A DNA stretch of 64,000 bases from SZUA-442 sp963792405 (GCA_963792405.1 CAWBVU010000006.1:1302001-1366000); one strand, 5' to 3'. Positions 24,101 through 32,995 are shown, counted from the first letter of the stretch. Notes: a model not told the origin generated them from the letters alone. A program made the numbers and translations.

Positions 24101-25533
24101 ACCGGCTCAGCCCCCTCGGCCATCTGGCTCAGGATGAGTCGGCGTTCCTCTGCGGTGTAGCCGAACACGCGAGCGAGGGCGTCGGCGTCGAATCGATCGT
24201 CCTGGAGGTCGTCGAACGGATCGCTGACGTACAACGTCTGGGTGGAGATCCAGTCGTCATAGGGAGCCTTCGTCGCCAGACGGCGCTTCACCGCGTCCGA
24301 CAGCGAGATCTCCCCCGTGCGCAGGTCGATCTCGAAGACCTCGCCGGGACCGAGCTGGCCGGTGTCGAGGGCGCGTACCTCGACCTCGGGCGCGATGCCG
24401 GCCTCGGACGCCACCAACACGGTGTCATCCGCGATCGTCCATCGTGCGGGCCTCAGGCCGTTGCGGTCGAGGCCCGCGATGACGGTGCGGCCGTCCGATG
24501 CGGCGATCGCCGCGGGCCCGTCCCATGGCTCGACGAGGAATGCGTGGTACTCGAAGAAGGCCCTCAGCTCCGGGTCGAGGTCATCGACGTTCTCCCACGC
24601 CTGGGGAATGAGCATCTCCTTCACGTGGGCGAGTCCCCGCCCGGATCTCACGAGCACCTCGGTCGCCTCGTCGAGGCTCGCCGAGTCGCTGCCGACCCCC
24701 GGGCGCACGAGGGGCGCGAGTTCTCCCACGCGATCGCCCCATACGCTGTCGGCGAGGTGGTTCGACCGAGCCACCATCCATGCGCGGTTGCCCTGCACCG
24801 TGTTGATCTCGCCGTTGTGGGCGAGCATGCGGAACGGCTGGGCGAGCTCCCATGCCGGCTTCGTGTTCGTCGAGTACCGCTGGTGGAAGACGGCGAAGTC
24901 CGACTCGTAGACCGGATCCCTGAGGTCCCAGTAGAACTGCTCGATCCGGTCGGCCGTGAACAGGCCCTTGTAGACGACGGTGCGGCATGACGACGAGACG
25001 ATGTCGAGGCCTGCGAACCCTGCCCGCTCGACCTGCTTGCGGGAGAGGAACAGGCCCTGTTCGAAGGCGTCGGGATCCGCGATCGACGACGGCGCAGCCA
25101 CGATGGCCTGTTCGATGGCCGGGAGGGATGCCTTCGCCGTCGGCGACAGGACGGTGACGCCCACGGGCACCGTGCGCCAGGTGAGGAACTCGATCCCGTG
25201 GTCCGCGAGGGCGTCCTGAACCAGTCGCTTGGCGTGGTCCCGGCGATCGGGGGGGAGGAAGGCCATCAGGATCCCGATGCGTTCCCTCGGAGGGGGTTCG
25301 ATCCCCACTGCCCTCAACTCCCGCTCGATGAGGCGATGCGGGATCCGGGTCATGATCCCCGCACCGTCGCCCGTACCGTCGGCGGAGCGGGCGCCGCGGT
25401 GGTCGAGGTTGTGGAGGCACTCGACGCCGAGCCGGACGATCCGGTGCGAGGCCTCGGTGGTCCGGGTCGCGACGAATCCGACACCGCACGCATCGTGGTG
25501 ATCGCCCGGGTCGTAGAGCGGATAGGTCGGCAT
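21145..25533 (-). CDS. gltB: glutamate synthase, large subunit
   Basis: A 1462-residue enzyme that forms glutamate from glutamine and 2-oxoglutarate. A short propeptide precedes the nucleophile Cys16 (DACGVGF) of the class II glutamine amidotransferase domain (to about 420). A central domain is followed by the FMN-binding synthase barrel, with GEGGED and KPGEGGQLPGHKV, and the Fe-S cysteines in CKMVRQCHENTCPVG. The C-terminal GXGXG beta-helix ends the protein. The ATG has GAGGAG nine bases upstream. No small subunit (gltD) gene lies in the window, so the electron-donor subunit must be elsewhere. Confidence 0.95.
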   Translation of the reverse strand: MPTYPLYDPGDHHDACGVGFVATRTTEASHRIVRLGVECLHNLDHRGARSADGTGDGAGIMTRIPHRLIERELRAVGIEPPPRERIGILMAFLPPDRRDHAKRLVQDALADHGIEFLTWRTVPVGVTVLSPTAKASLPAIEQAIVAAPSSIADPDAFEQGLFLSRKQVERAGFAGLDIVSSSCRTVVYKGLFTADRIEQFYWDLRDPVYESDFAVFHQRYSTNTKPAWELAQPFRMLAHNGEINTVQGNRAWMVARSNHLADSVWGDRVGELAPLVRPGVGSDSASLDEATEVLVRSGRGLAHVKEMLIPQAWENVDDLDPELRAFFEYHAFLVEPWDGPAAIAASDGRTVIAGLDRNGLRPARWTIADDTVLVASEAGIAPEVEVRALDTGQLGPGEVFEIDLRTGEISLSDAVKRRLATKAPYDDWISTQTLYVSDPFDDLQDDRFDADALARVFGYTAEERRLILSQMAEGAEPVLSMGHDTGLAALSELPQRLTRYFHQAFAQVTNPPMDPIREKLVMSLRTYVGRHGSLLEETPQQAHMIELASPILSDADVEMILSSQDPAFRSAWVDILFDPAGGAAGMVSAVREVCAEVEAAVAAGATVVFLSDRGVDARSAPIPVTLAVSAVHHHLIDAGLRLSASIVAVSGEPRDAHDIACLVGFGAAAVNPYLAIEQVRKMAEDGEIPQGVVEAQENYRSSLERGLLKIMSKMGICTVKSYRSSELFEAIGLDEEVCTMAFRFARRRVGGVGFDRIARDTIERHTRFAGDGEEIEGFYKHRRGGVAHIASPRAVLALQKAVRSGDLEEYDAYLSVVQDDRPVMELRDLLEIQPLGGPVPLSEVEPVERIMRRFVTAAMSLGALSKETHEDLAEAMNLIGALSNSGEGGEDPARYGTSKNSAIKQVASGRFGVTPGYLASAEEYQIKMAQGSKPGEGGQLPGHKVTAEIARLRHTEPGVTLISPPPHHDIYSIEDLAQLIYDLKTFKPLARVSVKLVSGPGVGTIAVGVAKASADAITISGNGGGTGASPLVSIKHAGSPWEIGLAESHQALVANGLRASVIVETDGGIRTGKDVVVAALLGADRMGFGTLPLLALGCKMVRQCHENTCPVGIATQREDLRAKYTGSVDQVVQLFTLIAEDVRRTLASMGARSLEEVIGRGDLLVATDRGMAEDLTRLLVRADVGQDRSFRRLVRSPLGEQLAEVGRTALRGTPVHPVAFPIQNTDRSVGTRLSGEIAAIRGDAGLPDGTLQIRLSGTAGQSFGAFLAPGIDLELDGVGNDYVGKGMGGGTIAIRPFTASTTVPHGAGNACLYGATAGRLFVAGSVGQRFAVRNSGATAVVEGTSDHACEYMTGGVVVIIGQAGRNIAAGMTGGTLFVHDPETKVKGHLSASAPTPYRLTPDDASALRDLLVEHVARTRSERARGILEDWDEAVRRFWVLRPEPPDITEMKVTDAVRVTIDR

Positions 25534-25633
25534 CGTCGGCACTCCTCGTCGAGGTCCCTCGAACGGTGCGGCCGTGCCTTGGGAGGTGTCGCCGCCACCC
25601 GGTGGAGGAACCCGGGAAGATATCACCTCGATC

Positions 25634-25651
25634 GGCGATCACTAAATCGCC
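25634..25651. promoter_or_regulatory. inverted repeat upstream of gltB
   Basis: Perfect six-base arms GGCGAT and ATCGCC with a six-base spacer, about 100 bases before the gltB ATG. It may be an operator or a short hairpin. Evidence is limited to symmetry and position. Confidence 0.3.
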
Positions 25652-25728
25652 CTCTCCCCCTCCGGGACGAACGGTGTCCGACGGAATGCCGAGCGTCGGG
25701 CGGTAGTGGCGCGACGACAACCGTCGGG

Positions 25729-26961
25729 TCAGAAGACCTGGTTGCACCACGGGGCCGACACGGTCCGGAACATCCTGTGGAGGACTGTCACGGCGTCGGC
25801 GCCCCCTGCGATCCTGCCCGCCGCCGCGAACGCGGCCGCATCCTGCCCACCGAGGTACAGCGCACCGAGCACGTCCGCTCCGAGGGTGACGTCCGCCTCT
25901 GCATCGGTGCGCGACACCGATGCGACCCCGTGCTCGACGGTGAGGGCGTAGGTCCCCGACGTCCCTGGTCTGAAATCGTCGATGACCGTGACCACGACCT
26001 CACCGTCCTCCTCATATGCCCGCGACTCGAGTGCCGCCGAGACGTCGAGGATTCGGATCCACAGCGCATCGGATGGTCCCCTCGAACCGATCCGGCGGGG
26101 TTCCCTCACCATCATCGGGAGCGGATCGTCGAGCGCGACGTTCCACGACTCCACGTTCGGGCACATGTCGATCCTCGTCAGGTACGCCCAGAGTGAGGCT
26201 TCAGCCCTCGGCGTGGCGGCGATGAGCTCGACGATCACGACCTTGCCGTCCGCGTGGTCATCGTCCCCCTGATCCGGCTTCTGGCGATAGACCGCGTATC
26301 CGTCGGGCCGCCCGTGCGGCCCGTCGTGGACGACGTAGCGCTTGGTCGTGCGTCCGCGCTTCATCCAGTCCTCGTCGGCGAGCACCTCCTGCCACCACGC
26401 CTCCGTGCGGGCGTACATGCCCGCACGGGTCGACACGACCCCGTCGAAGACGGGGGGCAGGACGTCCCTCGCCTCGTCAGGTGAGATGCGGCGGACCCTG
26501 TCGACCTGCACCTCGTCACGCATGACGATCCTCTCACCCCTCATCTTCCACGAGAGGTACCGGGTCGCGACACCGTATCCGAACCGCCCGTAGATATCCG
26601 ATTCGGACGCCCACAGCCCTGCGATCGGGTAGCCGCCGTCGGCCGCGTTCGCGAGGTGCCGTTCCATCATCGAGCGCAACAGCCCCATTCGACGATGGGT
26701 CGGGTACACGGTGACCACGGTCGTGCCCTCCATGGCGATGCTCGCGCCGCCGGGCACGGTGAGGTCGAGGTGGTATCCACCGAACGTGCCCACGATCGAG
26801 TCGCCATCGAATGCGGCGAGGGTCCTCTCGGGGGGCAGAGTCCGTTGGATGAGGTCGGGAAAGGACTCCGAGGGGAGGTCGTCGGCGAACCCCTCGATGA
26901 ACGCGAGGACGAAGGCCGGGTACTCCGCGGCAGTGACAGGCCGGATCGTGATGTCGGGCAT
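25729..26961 (-). CDS. Eis-like GNAT N-acetyltransferase
   Basis: A 410-residue protein with the three-part Eis architecture: an N-terminal GNAT domain with the acetyl-CoA loop in VYPTHRRMGLLRSMM (about 86-100), a second degenerate GNAT-like domain, and an SCP2-like C-terminal domain. The chain ends in Phe, whose carboxylate acts as the general base in characterised Eis proteins. Eis enzymes acetylate aminoglycosides and other amines at several positions; the substrate here is unknown. It has no ribosome-binding site but TACCAT six bases before the ATG. Confidence 0.85.
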   Translation of the reverse strand: MPDITIRPVTAAEYPAFVLAFIEGFADDLPSESFPDLIQRTLPPERTLAAFDGDSIVGTFGGYHLDLTVPGGASIAMEGTTVVTVYPTHRRMGLLRSMMERHLANAADGGYPIAGLWASESDIYGRFGYGVATRYLSWKMRGERIVMRDEVQVDRVRRISPDEARDVLPPVFDGVVSTRAGMYARTEAWWQEVLADEDWMKRGRTTKRYVVHDGPHGRPDGYAVYRQKPDQGDDDHADGKVVIVELIAATPRAEASLWAYLTRIDMCPNVESWNVALDDPLPMMVREPRRIGSRGPSDALWIRILDVSAALESRAYEEDGEVVVTVIDDFRPGTSGTYALTVEHGVASVSRTDAEADVTLGADVLGALYLGGQDAAAFAAAGRIAGGADAVTVLHRMFRTVSAPWCNQVF

Positions 26962-26967
26962 GGGTCC

Positions 26968-26973
26968 ATGGTA
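26968..26973 (-). promoter_or_regulatory. putative -10 box, leaderless promoter of the Eis-like gene
   Basis: TACCAT on the minus strand, six bases before the ATG at 26961. Confidence 0.4.
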
Positions 26974-27039
26974 CGGCGCGGCGTCGGCGCGGCGCGAGCG
27001 GCGCGCTACCGTCGCGACACGCCATCAGGGAGGCCCACC

Positions 27040-27840
27040 ATGACCGACGTCCGCATCGGCGTCCAGATCCAGCCCCAGCACGCCGACTACGCCGACATCC
27101 GACGGGCGGCCGCCGAGGCGGAGGAGCTCGGCGTCGACGTCCTCTACAACTGGGACCACTTCTATCCGTTGTATGGGGGGCACCCGGACCCGAACGTGGG
27201 CACGCACTTCGAGTGCTGGACGATGCTCGGCGCATGGGCCGAGGCCACCGAGTCGATACGGATCGGCGCGCTGGTGACGTGCAATTCGTACCGCAATCCC
27301 CAGCTCCTCGCGGACATGGCACGCACGGTGGACGTCATGTCGGGTGGTCGGTTGGTGTTCGGCATCGGATCCGGCTGGTTCGAGAAGGACTACATCGAGT
27401 ACGGCTACGACTTCGGCACGGCGGCAGGCAGGCTCAGGGCGCTCGATGCGGCGATGCCCGTGATCAAGGAGCGCCTTGCGAAGCTGGATCCCCGCCCCAC
27501 CGGGCCGCTCCCCATCCTCATCGGCGGCGGAGGCGAGAAGGTGACCCTGCGCATCGTCGCTGAGCATGCCGACATCTGGCACGGCTTCGGGAGCGTGGAG
27601 ACCTTCACGAGGAAGTCCGGGATCCTCGACGACTGGTGCGGGACGGTGGGCAGGGATCCGAGCGAGATCGAGCGATCGATCGGCGTCAACCCCCAGCACA
27701 TCGATCGGGCCGATGCGTATCGCCAGGCCGGAGCGGTCGAGTTCACCATCGGGCTCAACGGGCCGGACTACGACATGGGAGCCGTGAGGGAGTGGTTGGC
27801 GTGGAGGGACGGGGTCAACGCCTCCGGCCGGCAGGGCTAG
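27040..27840 (+). CDS. LLM-class F420-dependent oxidoreductase (second)
   Basis: A 266-residue luciferase-like TIM-barrel protein with NWDHFYPLYG near 37-46, the GIGSGWFEKDY segment near 107-117 and the ILIGGGGEK segment near 159-167. It is close in style to a large actinobacterial group of TIGR-type F420-dependent LLM enzymes. AGGGAGG lies six bases before the ATG. It faces the Eis-like gene across 78 bases. It is shorter than the LLM protein at 4050 and only distantly similar. The substrate is unknown. Confidence 0.87.
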   Translation: MTDVRIGVQIQPQHADYADIRRAAAEAEELGVDVLYNWDHFYPLYGGHPDPNVGTHFECWTMLGAWAEATESIRIGALVTCNSYRNPQLLADMARTVDVMSGGRLVFGIGSGWFEKDYIEYGYDFGTAAGRLRALDAAMPVIKERLAKLDPRPTGPLPILIGGGGEKVTLRIVAEHADIWHGFGSVETFTRKSGILDDWCGTVGRDPSEIERSIGVNPQHIDRADAYRQAGAVEFTIGLNGPDYDMGAVREWLAWRDGVNASGRQG

Positions 27841-27870
27841 GCGCGCGACCCACCGACGCGTTCGACGCGA

Positions 27871-28518
27871 TCAGCCCCTGTTGCGGAGGGCGATGATCGA
27901 TGGCGGGAGCTCCACGCCTGGCTCGAGGTCGGGGGCGGGTTCAGGGGTTCCCGCAACGACGTGCAGAGGGATGACGCCCGCCCAGATGCCGCTGCCGAGG
28001 TCCTCCTCGTCGTCGCCGGGTGGGCCTGTCCTCACCTTCGCCGATGCCTCGTCGATGTCGATGGCCAGCAACCGGGTGCCCTTGTCCTCCTTCGATGACG
28101 GTCGGCGAGCCTCGTCCCAACGGCCCGGCAGCATGTGCTCGGTGATGGCCCGGAAGGCCCGCATCCGCTCGTCGGGGTCCTCCACCACGCGGGGAACGCC
28201 GAAGACGACGACCGAGCGGTAGTTCAGCGAATGGTGGAAGAGCGAACGGGCCGCCACGATGCCGTCCACGATGGTCGCCGCGACGCACACCTCCTCCCCC
28301 ACCGTCGCGCGCATCATCCGCGAGGCAGGGGAGCCGTGCAGGTACAGGGTGGCACCCACCCTGGCGTGGATCGTCGGGATGACCACCGGCCCGTCGTCCG
28401 TCGAGAAGGACACGTGGCAGACCATTGCCTCGTCGAGGATGCGGTGGATCGTGTCGTCGTCATAGCGACCCCGCGCGGGAAGGCGCCTGACCCTGGTGCG
28501 ATCCGAAGGTGCATCCAT
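27871..28518 (-). CDS. PPOX-family flavin/pyridoxamine oxidase-like protein
   Basis: A 215-residue split-barrel protein similar to the pyridoxamine 5'-phosphate oxidase-related (Nim-like) family. The N-terminal ILDEAMVCHVSFSTDDGPVV and the strand reading LYLHGSPASRMMR match the FMN-binding core; SLNYRSVVVFG follows. Nim-type proteins bind FMN or haem, and the ligand here is not certain. No ribosome-binding site is seen, but TACGCT stands six bases before the ATG. It is convergent with the LLM gene. Confidence 0.8.
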   Translation of the reverse strand: MDAPSDRTRVRRLPARGRYDDDTIHRILDEAMVCHVSFSTDDGPVVIPTIHARVGATLYLHGSPASRMMRATVGEEVCVAATIVDGIVAARSLFHHSLNYRSVVVFGVPRVVEDPDERMRAFRAITEHMLPGRWDEARRPSSKEDKGTRLLAIDIDEASAKVRTGPPGDDEEDLGSGIWAGVIPLHVVAGTPEPAPDLEPGVELPPSIIALRNRG

Positions 28519-28524
28519 ACGACC

Positions 28525-28530
28525 AGCGTA
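28525..28530 (-). promoter_or_regulatory. putative -10 box, leaderless promoter of the PPOX gene
   Basis: TACGCT on the minus strand, six bases before the ATG at 28518. Confidence 0.4.
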
Positions 28531-28556
28531 GGCCCGACGCCGGGTCACCAGCGGCG

Positions 28557-30332
28557 TCAGGCGAGCCCGCGCTGCCACACCTCCACCAGTTCGCGGTACG
28601 ACGGATGCGTGGCAGCGAGCTCGTCGTGCGTCCCGGTGGCGACGATCTCACCCTGGTCCACGACGACCACCGTGTCGGCCCGTTCCGCGCTGCGCAGGCG
28701 ATGGGCGATCACGATGGACGTGCGCCCCGCCAGGAGGGCGCGAAGCGCCGACTCGACCCTCACCTCCGTCTCCGGATCGAGATTGGACGTCGCCTCGTCG
28801 AGGACGATGACGGCGGGGTCCGCGAGGAATGCCCGCCCGAGCGCGACGAGCTGGCGCTCCCCCGATGAGAACCTGCTCCCCCGCTCCCGCACCTCGGTGT
28901 CGAGCTGCTCGGGAAGGGAGCGAATCCAGTCGTCGATGCCCATCACCGTCAGCACCGCCCACACCTCGTCATCGGTGGCGTCCGGCTGACCGAAGACGAG
29001 GTTCTCCCTGAGGCTCCCTGAGAACAGGAACCCGTCCTGGGGGATGAGACCGAATGTCGAGACCCGCGAGGTCTCCGTGAGATCCCTCAGGTCGACGCCG
29101 TCGACCCGGACCACACCCTCGGTCGGGTCGTAGAAGCGCATCGCCAGCTTGGCAAGCGTCGACTTCCCGGAGCCCGTCTCACCGACCACGGCGACGCGCT
29201 CGCCTGCGGCCACCGCGAGGTCCACATCGCGCAGAACAGGGACGCCCTCCTCATAGGAGAATCCGACCCCGGAGAAGACGATGTCACCTCTCACCGGTTC
29301 GGGGAGGTCGAATGCCCCCGGTCGGTCGTCGATCGCCACCTCCTCGTCCATCAGGGTGAAGAGCTTGTCGAGCGCCGCCAGGGCCGATTGGAAGAGGTTG
29401 TAGACGTTGGAGAGGTTGATGATCGGTTGGAAGAACCAGTCGAGGTACAGCAGGAACGCGACCAGGGTGCCGATCGACATCGTGCCCGAGATCACCTTCG
29501 AGGTCCCGATCGCCAGCACGGAGGCGAGTGCGACGACCCTGAGGAACGCCACGACCGGGAAGTACCACGAGATCGCCCGCGACGCGGCCATGTTGGCCTC
29601 GAAGTGCCGCTCGTTCACCCTTCCGAAGGAACGAGCCTGGGTCGACTCCTGGGTGAAGGCCTGGACGACCCTCACACCGGTGATCCCCTCCTGGAGTGAT
29701 CCCAACACCTGACCGATGCGTTCGCGCACCATGTCGTAGGCGGCACGCGCCTGCCGCTGGAAGACGCGAGTGACGAGGGCGAGGAGGGCGACGACGCCGA
29801 ACACGGCGAGGGCCATCTGCCAGTCGACGAGCGCGAGCGCCATGGCGACACCCGCCACGGTGAGCAGGTTGCTGAGTGCCAGGACGGCACCGTCGGACGC
29901 GAACTCCTGGAGTGACTCGATGTCCGCGGTCATGCGAGACACGAGCACACCGCTCTTGGAACGCGAGAAGAAGCCCATGTCGAGCTTGAGCAGTCGTCCG
30001 AACACGGTGGCCCGCAGTTGTTGGAGGTACCGCTCCCCGACGTACGAGACGCCGTACTGGGAGATCGCGGAGATCACGTACTGGACGACGAGGAGGGCGA
30101 CGAAGATGCCTCCCGCGACCAGGATGGCTCGGCGATCACCGGTCTCGACGCCTTGGTCGATGCCACCGCGGATGACCAATGGACCCAGCAGCCTCACGAC
30201 GGTGGCGATGATCGATGTCGCGATGACACCGATGAACACACCGCGCAGGTCGTGCCCGATGCGAGCTGCGCGCCGGACGACGTGGCCCGGCCGGTCCACG
30301 TCGTAGTCGCCCGCAGATGACATGTACTTCAT
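28557..30332 (-). CDS. ABC exporter subunit B (heterodimeric type)
   Basis: A 591-residue half-transporter: six transmembrane helices in the first 320 residues, then an ABC ATPase domain. Walker A is GETGSGKST, Walker B is VIVLDEATSNLD with the catalytic Glu, and the switch His is in VIAHR. The signature, however, is FSSGERQ instead of LSGGQ. The ATG at 30332 is ten bases after the stop of the upstream half-transporter; an ATG at 30323 is an alternative. The degenerate signature complements the altered Walker B of the neighbour, as in heterodimeric exporters of the TM287/288 type. The cargo is unknown. Confidence 0.9.
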   Translation of the reverse strand: MKYMSSAGDYDVDRPGHVVRRAARIGHDLRGVFIGVIATSIIATVVRLLGPLVIRGGIDQGVETGDRRAILVAGGIFVALLVVQYVISAISQYGVSYVGERYLQQLRATVFGRLLKLDMGFFSRSKSGVLVSRMTADIESLQEFASDGAVLALSNLLTVAGVAMALALVDWQMALAVFGVVALLALVTRVFQRQARAAYDMVRERIGQVLGSLQEGITGVRVVQAFTQESTQARSFGRVNERHFEANMAASRAISWYFPVVAFLRVVALASVLAIGTSKVISGTMSIGTLVAFLLYLDWFFQPIINLSNVYNLFQSALAALDKLFTLMDEEVAIDDRPGAFDLPEPVRGDIVFSGVGFSYEEGVPVLRDVDLAVAAGERVAVVGETGSGKSTLAKLAMRFYDPTEGVVRVDGVDLRDLTETSRVSTFGLIPQDGFLFSGSLRENLVFGQPDATDDEVWAVLTVMGIDDWIRSLPEQLDTEVRERGSRFSSGERQLVALGRAFLADPAVIVLDEATSNLDPETEVRVESALRALLAGRTSIVIAHRLRSAERADTVVVVDQGEIVATGTHDELAATHPSYRELVEVWQRGLA

Positions 30333-30342
30333 GGCTGCACCG

Positions 30343-32139
30343 TCATGGTCCGGATCCCACCGTCGCTTCGCCGGCTGCGAGGACCTCCGCATAGCGGGGA
30401 ATGTCGTCGAGCAACCGATCGTGGGGACCGAAGGCGACGACCTTCCCATCCTCGATGAAGGCGACGTTGTCGACGAGCGCCAGCGTCGATGTGCGATGGG
30501 CGACGATCACCGTGGTGCGGCCCGCCATCACCTGACGGAGCGCTGCTTGGATCTCCGCCTCGACAACCGCATCGATCGAGGATGTGGCATCGTCGAGGAC
30601 GAGGATGCGAGGATCGCGCACCACGCCCCGAGCGAGACTGACCCTCTGGCGCTGTCCCCCCGAGAGGGTCGCCCCTCGCTCCCCGACCACGGTGCGGTAC
30701 CCCTCCGGAAGCTCGCAGATGAACTCATGTGCCCTGGCGAGCCGCGCCGCCGATCGGATCCGCTCGTCGGACGCCGTGGGATCGCCGACCCGGATGTTGT
30801 CCTCTATGGACGCAGAGAACAGGAACGTCTCCTGGAAGACGACGGCCACCTCGTTGCGAAGTTGCTCGAGTGGGATGTGGCGCACGTCGACGCCATCGAT
30901 GAGGACCGCGCCCCCCGTGACGTCGTAGAACCGAGGGATGAGGTGGGCCAGCGTCGTCTTCCCCGCGCCAGTCGCACCGACGAGCCCGACCGAGGAGCCG
31001 CCCGGGATGACGAGGTCGACGCCGTCGAGTACTTCGGTGCTCGACGGGTAGGAGAACGAGACGTCCACGAAGCGGATCTCTCCCGGTCCGTCGGGGAGCC
31101 GCACGGGATGCGTCGGCTCCCCGATGTCGGGCTCCGTCGTGAGCAGGTCGTCGATTCGCGAGGCCGCCGCAGCCGAACGCGGGAGGTTGGCGAAGAACCA
31201 CCCCGTGATCATCAACGGGAGCACCATGACGGCCAGGTACTGCGTGAAGGCGACGAACTGACCCAGGGTCATGGCGCCGTCGACCACCCTGATGCCCCCC
31301 ACCACGAGAACGGCGACGGTGCCGAGCGACGGGATGATCTCGAACAGGGGCCGGTGGATCGCGCGTTCCCTGGCCATGTCCATCGACGAGTCGAAGATAC
31401 GCCCGGCCCTGTCCTCGAGCTTGCCCTGCTGCTGGGCCTCCTGGCCGTAACTCTTGACCACCTCGATGCCGGTGATCGACTCCTCCACGACGTGCGCGAG
31501 GTCGGACAGTCGCTCCTGGAGATCGAAGGAGTAGCCGACCACCCTGCTCGCGAACCGCGCCGAGGTGTACAGCAGCGCAGGCACCATGAGAGCGGCGACC
31601 GACCCGAGCACCGGATCGATGACGACGAGCACGATGGCCACGACGAGGAACATCGTGAGGTTCGCGAGCGTGATGGGGAGCATCGCGAGGATCAGCCGCA
31701 ACTGGCTGAGATCGGACGAAGCCCTCGTCATCAGCTCGCCCGTCGACGTGACATCGTGGAACGAGAAGGCCATCCGCTGGATGTGCGTGAACAGGCGATT
31801 GCGGATGTCGGCTTCGGCCCGGTACGACAGCTTGAACCCGAAGTACCTGCGCAACCCGATCCCGACGGCTTCGATGGCGCCCGCGGCCAACAACCCGACC
31901 AGGATCGGCCAGATGACGGACCGGTCACCGTCGACGACGGCTCCGTCGACGGCGCGACCGACGAGGGCGGGGATCGTGACCACCATGGCCATCCACAGGA
32001 GTGCACCGAGGACGGAGACGGCCGCGATCCCCCGATAGTGCCGGAGAACCCGCCAGAGCAGGTGGAGGCCACCGCGGAGGTCTGCGAGGTCGGATGCGCG
32101 GCGCCGAGCTGTGTCGTTCGTGTGCTCGCTCCCCTCCAT
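30343..32139 (-). CDS. ABC exporter subunit A (heterodimeric type)
   Basis: A 598-residue half-transporter with six N-terminal transmembrane helices and a C-terminal ATPase domain. Walker A is GATGAGKTT and the signature LSGGQRQR is canonical. Walker B reads ILVLDDATSS, so the catalytic Glu is replaced by Asp, the hallmark of the degenerate site in heterodimeric ABC exporters. The switch His is in VAHR. It is first of the two-gene operon. The ATG has no good ribosome-binding site and TAGGCT lies seven bases upstream, inside the end of the BrkB-family gene. Confidence 0.9.
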   Translation of the reverse strand: MEGSEHTNDTARRRASDLADLRGGLHLLWRVLRHYRGIAAVSVLGALLWMAMVVTIPALVGRAVDGAVVDGDRSVIWPILVGLLAAGAIEAVGIGLRRYFGFKLSYRAEADIRNRLFTHIQRMAFSFHDVTSTGELMTRASSDLSQLRLILAMLPITLANLTMFLVVAIVLVVIDPVLGSVAALMVPALLYTSARFASRVVGYSFDLQERLSDLAHVVEESITGIEVVKSYGQEAQQQGKLEDRAGRIFDSSMDMARERAIHRPLFEIIPSLGTVAVLVVGGIRVVDGAMTLGQFVAFTQYLAVMVLPLMITGWFFANLPRSAAAASRIDDLLTTEPDIGEPTHPVRLPDGPGEIRFVDVSFSYPSSTEVLDGVDLVIPGGSSVGLVGATGAGKTTLAHLIPRFYDVTGGAVLIDGVDVRHIPLEQLRNEVAVVFQETFLFSASIEDNIRVGDPTASDERIRSAARLARAHEFICELPEGYRTVVGERGATLSGGQRQRVSLARGVVRDPRILVLDDATSSIDAVVEAEIQAALRQVMAGRTTVIVAHRTSTLALVDNVAFIEDGKVVAFGPHDRLLDDIPRYAEVLAAGEATVGSGP

Positions 32140-32146
32140 CCGACCG

Positions 32147-32152
32147 AGCCTA
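32147..32152 (-). promoter_or_regulatory. putative -10 box, leaderless promoter of the ABC exporter operon
   Basis: TAGGCT on the minus strand, seven bases before the ATG at 32139. It overlaps the stop codon of the upstream BrkB-family gene, so the exporter may have its own transcript. Confidence 0.4.
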
Positions 32153-32989
32153 CCGGGAGGTGCGCGTGGCGATCGCTCCACCGATGGCCGAGATGATGGT
32201 CGGGGCGCCGACCACCACGACGCCCATGTAGTAGAGCCACACCAGGAACACACCGATCGCTCCGAACGCCGACAGGGTCGTCGGGAAAGAGTTCGAAAGA
32301 TCGAACGCGATGACAGAGCCGATGACGAGGAGCGCCGACACGATCGCGGCCATCACCCCCGAACGGGGAACGGGGACGGGAGGGCCCCATCGATAGATGG
32401 CGTAGAGGAGCGCCCACACCCACGCGATGGCGACGATGCCGAGGGTCACCCGAACCGGACGCGACGTGTCGAAGCCCACCCACGACGACACGTTGCGCCA
32501 GAAGCGCTCGCCGAGCGTGAACGCCGTGTAGGCGATCATGACGCCGACGGCCGCCGCAAGCGTGACCGCGATTCCGAGCAGCCTCGACCGAACGTAGCCA
32601 CGGGTCTCGTCGACGCCCTCGACGGTGCGGAGCGCCTTCTGCGCGGCATACACGGCCCTCGAGCCCGACCAGAGCGCGACGATCAGCGACACGGCGATGA
32701 TCGTCGTCCGCTGGCTCGAGACGAGGTCGACGGACTCGCTCAGGATGGACGTGAGGAAGGCGGCGAGCTCGGGCGAAAGGCTCTGGTCGAACAGGGCGTA
32801 GAGCTCCAGGAGCACCTCGTCCGTGCGATCGAAGAATGTGAGGAGCGCCACGAAGGCGATGGCGAGGGGGACGAGGGCGAAGAGGCTGTTGTAGGCGATG
32901 GCCGCACCCATCAGGAGGGGATCAGCCCTGTGGATCCGGTCGACGCTCAGGTCCCAGACGTCCTTCGCGAAGTCGATGATCGCATGCAC
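32150..32989 (-). CDS. YihY/BrkB-family membrane protein
   Basis: A 279-residue integral membrane protein with about six helices. The GAAIAYNSLFALVPL segment (about 28-42) and SRAVYAAQKALRTVEG near 110-125 are typical of the YihY/BrkB family, once wrongly called ribonuclease BN. Its function is not established; a role as a transporter or permease has been suggested. It begins with GTG and has TAGGCT six bases upstream. It is ten bases upstream of the ABC exporter genes. Confidence 0.88.
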   Translation of the reverse strand: MHAIIDFAKDVWDLSVDRIHRADPLLMGAAIAYNSLFALVPLAIAFVALLTFFDRTDEVLLELYALFDQSLSPELAAFLTSILSESVDLVSSQRTTIIAVSLIVALWSGSRAVYAAQKALRTVEGVDETRGYVRSRLLGIAVTLAAAVGVMIAYTAFTLGERFWRNVSSWVGFDTSRPVRVTLGIVAIAWVWALLYAIYRWGPPVPVPRSGVMAAIVSALLVIGSVIAFDLSNSFPTTLSAFGAIGVFLVWLYYMGVVVVGAPTIISAIGGAIATRTSR

Positions 32990-32995
32990 GCCGAG

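Noticed and set aside
30322..32196. Long plus-strand open frame opposite the ABC exporter genes
   Set aside because: It is antisense to well-supported ATPase and membrane domains, its translation is Arg/Asp/His-rich without any motif, and long mirror frames are expected in GC-rich coding DNA.
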